Of a DNA stretch of 64,000 bases, positions 57,923 through 64,000 are shown piece after piece (the first letter of the stretch is position 1; every line of letters begins with the position of its first letter). This DNA comes from Doris montereyensis (lineage: Eukaryota; Mollusca; Gastropoda; Nudibranchia; Dorididae). The notes below the pieces were generated by a model. That model saw only the letters and a list, made by a program, of their open reading frames with translations, had not been told where the DNA came from and searched no databases. The stretch is taken from the NCBI GenBank assembly GCA_037039925.1, contig JAXRKP010000486.1, positions 67,501-131,500 on the forward strand, given 5' to 3'. The translations under genes were made by a program, and so were the position numbers.

Positions 57923-58669
57923 CTGAAATTAGTGAATTAGAAAGTGACACAGTCATGTTAAAAGAATGATATTGTTTTATTACATGTAATGATGTCGCAC
58001 TAGAGTACTTTTAACATTTTTCAGCAAATTTGTCCTTACTTCATGTAGCTGTATGGTGAAGCTAACTGCAGGGTATCCCCTTTTACATACAACGCAACAC
58101 GTTGTATTTGTCAAACTTGCCGGGCCAACAGATATAGTTTGACAAATCTGTGATTCGTGGAGCATGTGAATGTATTAAGTGATAATGGAAACTCCCTTCC
58201 ACTACTTACAGTAAAATTAAAGTGTATACTTCATGATTCATGACCTATGATTTTTTTCTTGGCTTCGAGGGAGGGGTGAGGACGTATAATTTTTCTGTTC
58301 TCTGTCATTTCCAGATGAGAAGTATCCATCTAAAGTAAAAAAAATAATAACAAGCACTCAAGAACAAACAGCGTATTGTATGTAGATATATTGGTAATGC
58401 AAGATGTAAAGAGATGAACCTGATACGAGGATAAGAATGTAGTGAGATGTGGGTCAGTAATGGTAAAATAATCACCAATAATTCAACAATCATCATATTT
58501 CCATACCTTGTCAACACACAGATATCAAGAAACAATGATCATTACAGGACAATTGACATTAAAACTAGATGTGAAGAATTATTCTCCTAAATGACTTCTG
58601 GTACTGGTAGATTTGTGTTCAGAATCAGAGCTTTCATGAATATCTCTTCATATAGTCTTTGTAAAAGCA

Positions 58670-58805
58670 CTTAACAGGCTGCTGTACTTTATTTTCCTCA
58701 AGGAGTTAAGAAGAACTTTGACTGAAATGACCTGCTGGAGGATAAACAATGTACAGTCGGTGAGCCTGCACTTGTGTGGGGATACGGACTATAAATCCAT
58801 CTTTA
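58670..58805. repeat. Dispersed repeat (family K), copy 2
   Basis: Shares blocks 'cttaacaggctg', 'aatgtacagtcggtgag', 'gactataaatccatctttat' with 18725-18850, same orientation, with a short extra segment. Confidence 0.65.
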
Positions 58806-58904
58806 TCTCTGAGAACGATACAAATACTAAACAACAACAATAATCATCCAGGCAGTGGACAGGTAAGCACCTGTACGGGAGTAGATGATCCCACCCTCCA
58901 CAAC

Positions 58905-59036
58905 ACTCCTGCTGCCTTGCAGGTCGGTCTTGACTGACCAAAGACTAAGGAGTTAACCCTGACAGAAAACAACCTGCTGCCTTGCAGGCTGGTCTTGAAT
59001 GACCAAAGGCTAAGGGAGTTAACCATGACAGAAAAT
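58905..59036 (+). repeat. Tandem duplication in the LINE 5' UTR
   Basis: 'ctgctgccttgcaggtcggt' ... 'gagttaaccctgacagaaaa' is repeated at once as 'ctgctgccttgcaggctggt' ... 'gagttaaccatgacagaaaa'. Unit about 66 bp; a possible internal promoter monomer. Confidence 0.8.
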
Positions 59037-59159
59037 AATAAGGGCTGGTACTAGGGGCCTCAAGGTGGCAGCCCCACCATCTACCTAGGATACAGTAGGC
59101 TAATCCCCTGCTTATTCGAAACCTAACTGATGCAGAGAAATAAATATAATATAACCGGC

Positions 59160-61931
59160 TTGACTTTTCAACAACGAAAATGGAAACGAACACGGACTGT
59201 GATTTTTGGAACATGGAATCTGAGGGCAGTAAATGGAAAAAGAGTTAGAATTAGTTAAAGAAATGGAAAAATTCAAAGCAGACGTTTTGGCTATTACTAC
59301 AGAAACAAAGAAAAAAGGACAAGGAATAGAAAATGTAGGACCAAAACATATTTTAATCTTCTCAGGAGTAGATGTCAAAGATAGAGCTAGAGCAGGAGTA
59401 GGTCTCCTAGTGCATAAAAGGCATGAAAAGCTACAAGAAAGCTGGAAATTTATAAGCCCACGGCTATTAGAGGTAAATATTAAACCAAAAAGGAAGAGAA
59501 ATTAAATTATTAATAGCTTATGGACCAAACGAAAACGCCACTAAAGAAGAAAAAGATATTTTTCGAAAACGATTTACAAATACCTACAGAGAATCTTAAA
59601 CACAAACAGGAACTAATGGTTTTAGGAGATTTAAACGCTAGAGTAGGCAACAATATAGAAACATCAGGAGGAGTAATACTAATAGGTAAAGAAGGAGAGA
59701 CAACAAATTCTCCAAATGGAGAGAGACTAATAGATTTTTGCCTAAAGAATAACATGAAAATAGCCAACACCTTTTTTCCTCATAAAGATAACCACAAATA
59801 TGCAAGAGTAAATGAAGACAGGTGTGAAAAGTCAATGATAGACTACATAATTGTTAGCTGCTCCCTTTTTACAGTACATTGGATGCAAGAGTAAACAGAG
59901 GAGCAGAAATATTTAGTGATCATCACCTAATGATTGCCAAAATGAGATTATTGACTGAAGAAAACAAACAGGAAAGGAAAGAGAAGAAAGCTACTAAACT
60001 CAAAATAGAGGAACTAAACAAACCAATAGTAAAAGAGGTATACCAATCAAGGATGATAAAAAGATTTATCAGTGAAAAACAGATGGATCTGAATGATAGC
60101 ACAATAGAAGAAAAGTGGCAAATTGTATAAAGAAACCCTCCTGGAAGAAATACTTGCAAACAAAGAGACCAGAGGATAGGATAGATTACGTGAATAAAAG
60201 AACTATCGCCAAAGAGGAAGTGAGGAAAGCAAAACAGGAACAATGGGAAGAGTTTGGACAAAGACTTCAAGAAAGTTATCAAGCCCAATACGACAAATTA
60301 AGAATGCCAAGGAGAAATAATGAAAGAAGACATTTTGAAAGTATTTTCAACAAATACATAATCCCTCCAGAACATATGAAACACGGATTAAAGATCAATC
60401 AGTAAGAGTAATAAGTAATCCAGAGGAGACAGCTGAAGATGTAGATATATCAATGGAAGAAATCCAAACAGCTATAAGAAAAAGTGAAATTAGGAAAAGC
60501 CCCAGGAGCAGATCAAGTTTATCCAGAAATGATTAAAAACCAAGGGAGAGAGGCAGACAAACTACTACATGCAATATGCCAACAAGCATGGAAGTCCAAA
60601 CAGGTGCCAGACGACTGGAAAAAGGAACGGTAGTCCCAATACATAAGAAAAGGATCAACTATGGAATGCTCAAACTATAGAGGGATATCACTACTTAGCA
60701 TAGCAGGAAAAGTGTATGCCAGGATACTGGAAATGAGACTCAGGAAAAGACTAGAGGATCAGATTGAAGAACACCAGAGTAGATTTAGACCAGAAAGAAG
60801 TGTACAAGACCACATATTTACAATTAGACAAATAATAGAAAAATTCCTTGAGAAAAACATTGGCTTGCACCTGTGTTTTATAGATCTAGAAAAGGTGTTT
60901 GACACTGTGAGGAGGGATGAACTATGGCATTCCTTAAAAGAACACAATGTAGAGCAAAATTTAATAGAATTAAAAGTTTTTTACAATAAACCAACATGTG
61001 CAGTGAGAGTAGCTGGAAACATATCTGCAGAATTTGATGTAGATATAGGAGTAAGACAGGGTTGTATCCTAAGTCCTCTTTTGTTTATCACATTTATGGA
61101 TTCAGTCGCAAAGGCATCCTCAAAAATGAATGTAGGTATGTGGAAGCTCAAACCAGTAAATATATCAATGCTTTCATTTGCAGATGACTTAGTTCTGTTT
61201 GGAAAAACAGAAAGTGACCTTCAGTCGAATATCAACATTATGAACAATGAACTAAATAAAAGAGGAATGAGAGTAAATGCAAAGAAAACCAAAACAATGC
61301 TAACAACTAGGGAAGCTAAAACATAAAATATTAAATTGGGCAGGAGAAATTAGAACAAATTTGCAGCCACAATTACCTAGGAGTAATGATTAACTCTGAG
61401 GGAAAACTAAGAGAAGAAATCAGCCAGAGAATCAAAAAGTGCAATACAACCATCTAGGAAAGGCATTTGTAGGTAAACAAGAATTGCCAACAAAAACCAA
61501 AATGGCAGTATACAACACAGTTTATTGTCCTACTTTCCTCTATGGCAGTGAACCTGGACCTTAGACAGTAGAGAATACAGTAGAGTACAGGCAGCTGAAA
61601 TGAAATATCTAAGAAGAGTAGTAGGGAAAACTAAAAGAGACAAAATCAGAAACACAACAATAAGAGATCAAACCAAAGCAGATGGCATAAAAGCTAAGAT
61701 AGAAATAAATCAATTGAGATGGTTTGGCATGTAAACAAAATGAAAGACAATAGAATAGCTATATCAGTATACAGTGCTAAAGCCCAAGGTAAAAGACCAA
61801 AAGACAGACCTCGGAGAAAGTGGGAAGAAGATATAAAAGAGGCTTTGAGGAATGGAAATTTAACATTTTTGGAAGGAAACAGAAAATGCCAGGACATGGC
61901 ATCCTGGAGAAAGATCATCTCGGGCATCTGA
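59160..61931 (+). pseudogene. LINE ORF2-like endonuclease-reverse transcriptase (frameshifted)
   Basis: Endonuclease: FGTWNLR near 59207, KADVLAITTETKKKGQG at 59276, GDLNARVGNNIETSGG at 59626, MIDYIIVSCSLF at 59836 and the catalytic SDHHLMI at 59920. Reverse transcriptase: NYRGISLLSIAGKVYARILE at 60673, LCFIDLEKVFDTV at 60871, VRQGCILSPLLFITFMDSVA at 61051 and the palm motif SFADDLVLFG at 61174. C-terminal part: FLYGSEPWTL near 61537, [15 protein letters not shown] near 61610, [20 protein letters not shown] near 61719. The palm Asp-Asp pair is intact. Frame changes at about 59230, 59500, 59590, 59880, 60120, 60400, 60630 and 61320 are each explainable by one base. Confidence 0.85.
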
Positions 61932-62128
61932 ACCCATACATCAAAAGGTAGAATGGGAACTGATAAAGAAGGAAAGAACAATAATCATCTAAGCCAAGAG
62001 TATATCACAAAAATCTTTATGTTTCTCCTCACCCTTGCAATTGATAGTATTTTTCTGCCACAGCATCTCTTTCAGGTAAAGCACTCTTCTGAACACTGGT
62101 GGCAATTCCTTTGTCTCTCTTTTTGCTC

Positions 62129-62134
62129 TTTATT
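62129..62134 (-). promoter_or_regulatory. Poly(A) signal AATAAA
   Basis: 'tttatt' on the plus strand, about 20 bases downstream of the TAG of the disordered-protein exon on the minus strand. Confidence 0.6.
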
Positions 62135-62153
62135 CCACCAGTCCCAGAAAATT

Positions 62154-62768
62154 CTAAGGACGCTTTGGACAGGATGATGTTGATATTGTTGCTGGTGGAG
62201 GTGGGTTTGCGTTTGATTGATGACGTACAGGCTTTACTAATGGGTTGAAACCTGGAACTGGTGAGGGTTCATCTAAATGTCTTGAAGAACAAACGGAAAT
62301 ATTTTGATGTCTATCCGAACAAACAGGAACAGTGAGATGTGGTTGTCCTTGTGATGGGTGTATTGAGACGTCTCGTTGAAACTGAAACATTTTTTCGTTT
62401 ACTTCATCATTGTTTCTTGTCGTTGCCATACTCACATGCTCACGATTGTTAGCCCTTGCCCTAGGAGTATAGGGTGAAATATGAATCCTCTCGTTCTCTT
62501 TTTTCGTTGTGAATATATTTTTTAGTTTATTGTCATGCATTATTGGACCGTTCATCTGTTGTTCAGCAACTTCTAGCCAACGACTGGAAGACGCCGTCGT
62601 AGAGCTATCTTTTGTTTCAGTAGGATGTTCTGATTCTGAAACTTGGCTGGAGGTAGCAGGATCATGAAGATCTACTTGGATTTTCCTGTCGCCCCTTTTG
62701 ACCTTATGTTTCCGTACTCTTGGGTCGTAGGGCGATGAGAGTGAAAGTCCTGCATGGTGCATTGAAGC
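62154..62768 (-). CDS. Terminal coding exon of an unrecognised gene (disordered protein)
   Basis: Acceptor TTTGTCTGCAG opens a frame of about 204 residues: ASMHHAGLSLSSPYDPRVRK, HKVKRGDRKIQVDLHDPATS, ... SRWLEVAEQQMNG ... ISPYTPRARANNRE ... PSPVPGFNPLVKPVRHQSNA ... ending SSCPKRP and TAG at 62154-62156. It is rich in Ser, His, Pro and Asn, without predicted folded domains, membrane segments or signal peptide. AATAAA lies 20 bases beyond the stop (62129-62134), a normal last-exon layout. Over 600 nt without a stop in AT-rich DNA supports real coding. No upstream exon is identified in the remaining 1.2 kb. Function unknown. Confidence 0.65.
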   Translation of the reverse strand, partial: ASMHHAGLSLSSPYDPRVRKHKVKRGDRKIQVDLHDPATSSQVSESEHPTETKDSSTTASSSRWLEVAEQQMNGPIMHDNKLKNIFTTKKENERIHISPYTPRARANNREHVSMATTRNNDEVNEKMFQFQRDVSIHPSQGQPHLTVPVCSDRHQNISVCSSRHLDEPSPVPGFNPLVKPVRHQSNANPPPPATISTSSCPKRP

Positions 62769-63734
62769 CTGCAGACAAACAATAGGAAATGAATAAATAA
62801 TGTTTAGGTTAAGGCTTCATGATATAAAACACAGTGGATTGATTTCAGTAGATGTATCCATCATATCACCAATACCTCCTTTTTTCTTTAAATGAAATAA
62901 AAATAAGAAAATAAAAAAATATTTGAAATTTATATATATAATACACACACAGTCACTGCCGCTGATTAGCATGGTGTTCGGGAGAAGACTAGAGCGTTCT
63001 TATCACACAAGAGTGCTTGAGGTGGAAACACCAACAAAAAATAAAAAAATCATGAATTGTTTTATTTTTGCACCTTGGCAAATTGATTATATTGTATTAA
63101 TGTTAAAAAAGTGACCAGGTAAACCCAAGGCCTGAGGCACACATACCCAAACACATACCTATGTACATATCCAGATCCAACTAATCCAAAAGATAATTAG
63201 ATTCTTTCCCGGTTCTTTAAGTAATAAAACCATGCAAACATTTTCTCTTAACATTGTATGTAATCAATACAAATTTTCTCTTTCACCAACAATATGTTGG
63301 TTGGACACATACCTTGTATTTGATTGACATTGATTAAATTTGATTATTTTCATAATGTATGTTAAGCAATAATGAATTTAGACCATTGCATGTTTCACCT
63401 ACTCAAAACATTGTGCATTGTGATGCTGCACTGTCTGGCAGGCAGAGCGAGATCCATTCATAGATGAAACTGGTACCTAGCTGCCTGGGGAAAGGAAGGT
63501 TTGCTATCAGCACCTATTTATTACATGGCCTGATCATCTACACATCTGCTTTCATTGAAACGCCCTCATATATTATGATCATAATTGAAATATATGAAAA
63601 AAAGACATCTGTTTTCACCAAAACTTTGACAAGTTAGGTATTTGACAAGTTAGGTATTTGATAAAGATCATATTGTTAGCCCGTTCAGGGGCTGTTAAGA
63701 TTGAGGCCAATTTATAAAGAAAAAATACTGCTTC
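62769..63734. other. Stretch without recognised features
   Basis: AT-rich sequence, presumably intron of the minus-strand gene. A short tandem 'gacaagttaggtatttga' occurs near 63630-63665. Confidence 0.4.
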
Positions 63735-63885
63735 TCGAGATTTGCTTCATTGACACATACCCTGTCCACCATTGTGATGATCTCAGGGTAAATTAAGAGG
63801 AAACAGTGAGATGAAAGATGTGTGAAAGAAGGAAAGGAAAGAAATAGGACCTACCACTACTACCAGTAGGCCTGGGTGCTACTCA
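63735..63885 (-). repeat. Family H dispersed repeat, last copy
   Basis: 'taccctgtccaccattgtga', 'tgatctcagggtaaattaag', 'aggaaacagtgagatgaaag', 'aggacctaccactactacca'. Here the hairpin TACCCTG ... CAGGGTA is perfect. Confidence 0.75.
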
Positions 63886-64000
63886 AGCCATTACTCGTTA
63901 CCAACAAACACAAGGTTTCGAGGCATGTTATTCGAATCTGACCAAGATCTTGAGACCAGAGGTGATGAATACTAACTCCTGTCTTAATATCAACCTACGT

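Larger units (their letters stand above)
58849..61976 (+). mobile_element. Nearly full-length APE-type LINE (RTE-like), 3.1 kb
   Basis: The 13-mer AACAATAATCATC flanks it at 58836-58848 and 61977-61989, so both ends of the insertion are defined. Order: 5' UTR with a 66-bp tandem duplication, AP-type endonuclease, reverse transcriptase, C-terminal region, short 3' end (TGATAAAGAAGGAAAG) without a poly(A) tail. Length and the lack of poly(A) fit the RTE clade. The coding frame is broken by several single-base shifts, as in the host genes, so activity cannot be judged. Confidence 0.85.

Overview
This is a metazoan nuclear window, most likely a mollusc and possibly a gastropod. Two intron-rich housekeeping genes with animal-type exon structure sit in AT-rich DNA full of SINEs, LINEs, TIR transposons and very long GA, AT and ATT microsatellites. 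There is no prokaryotic gene organisation. The phylum guess is inference from the element types and the frequent AGATCT-type runs, not from a marker gene. Almost none of the long open frames are genes; most are microsatellite translations.

Layout. (1) 1-15480: no recognised gene; degenerate local duplications (about 200-1330), microsatellites, a CAGTGGA-type TIR element (8071-8835) and a tRNA-derived SINE. (2) 15485-35770, minus strand: VPS26, the arrestin-fold retromer subunit, about 20 kb. I could place its ATG-bearing first exon and eight further positions. One of these positions exists twice (24167-24273 and 26178-26283), as a pair of exons that look mutually exclusive. Its introns carry a Penelope-like inverted-repeat insertion, a 1.73-kb and a 1.33-kb TIR transposon, SINEs and a hairpin-forming dispersed repeat. 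(3) 36900-41500: tRNA-like SINE, LINE fragment, a very large compound microsatellite and a piggyBac-like remnant. (4) 41510-49901, plus strand: a U1A/U2B''-type spliceosomal RRM protein (snf-like), six coding exons, with a TTAA-flanked element and the second copy of the 1.7-kb transposon in its introns. (5) 50000-57830: dispersed repeats, a pogo/Tigger-type MITE and a broken LINE on the minus strand. (6) 57832-57922 and 62154-62768, minus strand: terminal coding exons of unrecognised genes. Between them, at 58849-61976, lies a nearly complete APE-type LINE with a 13-bp target-site duplication.

VPS26 and the snRNP gene are transcribed divergently, with about 6 kb between the first visible exon of each. 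They have unrelated jobs (endosomal sorting, splicing), so I see no functional link.

A caution for any reader: both conserved genes carry many single-base indels, nearly all in short homopolymers, at roughly one per 150 coding bases. Two independent essential genes showing the same lesion type points to an unpolished long-read assembly rather than pseudogenes. Exon ends below are given as they appear in this sequence.
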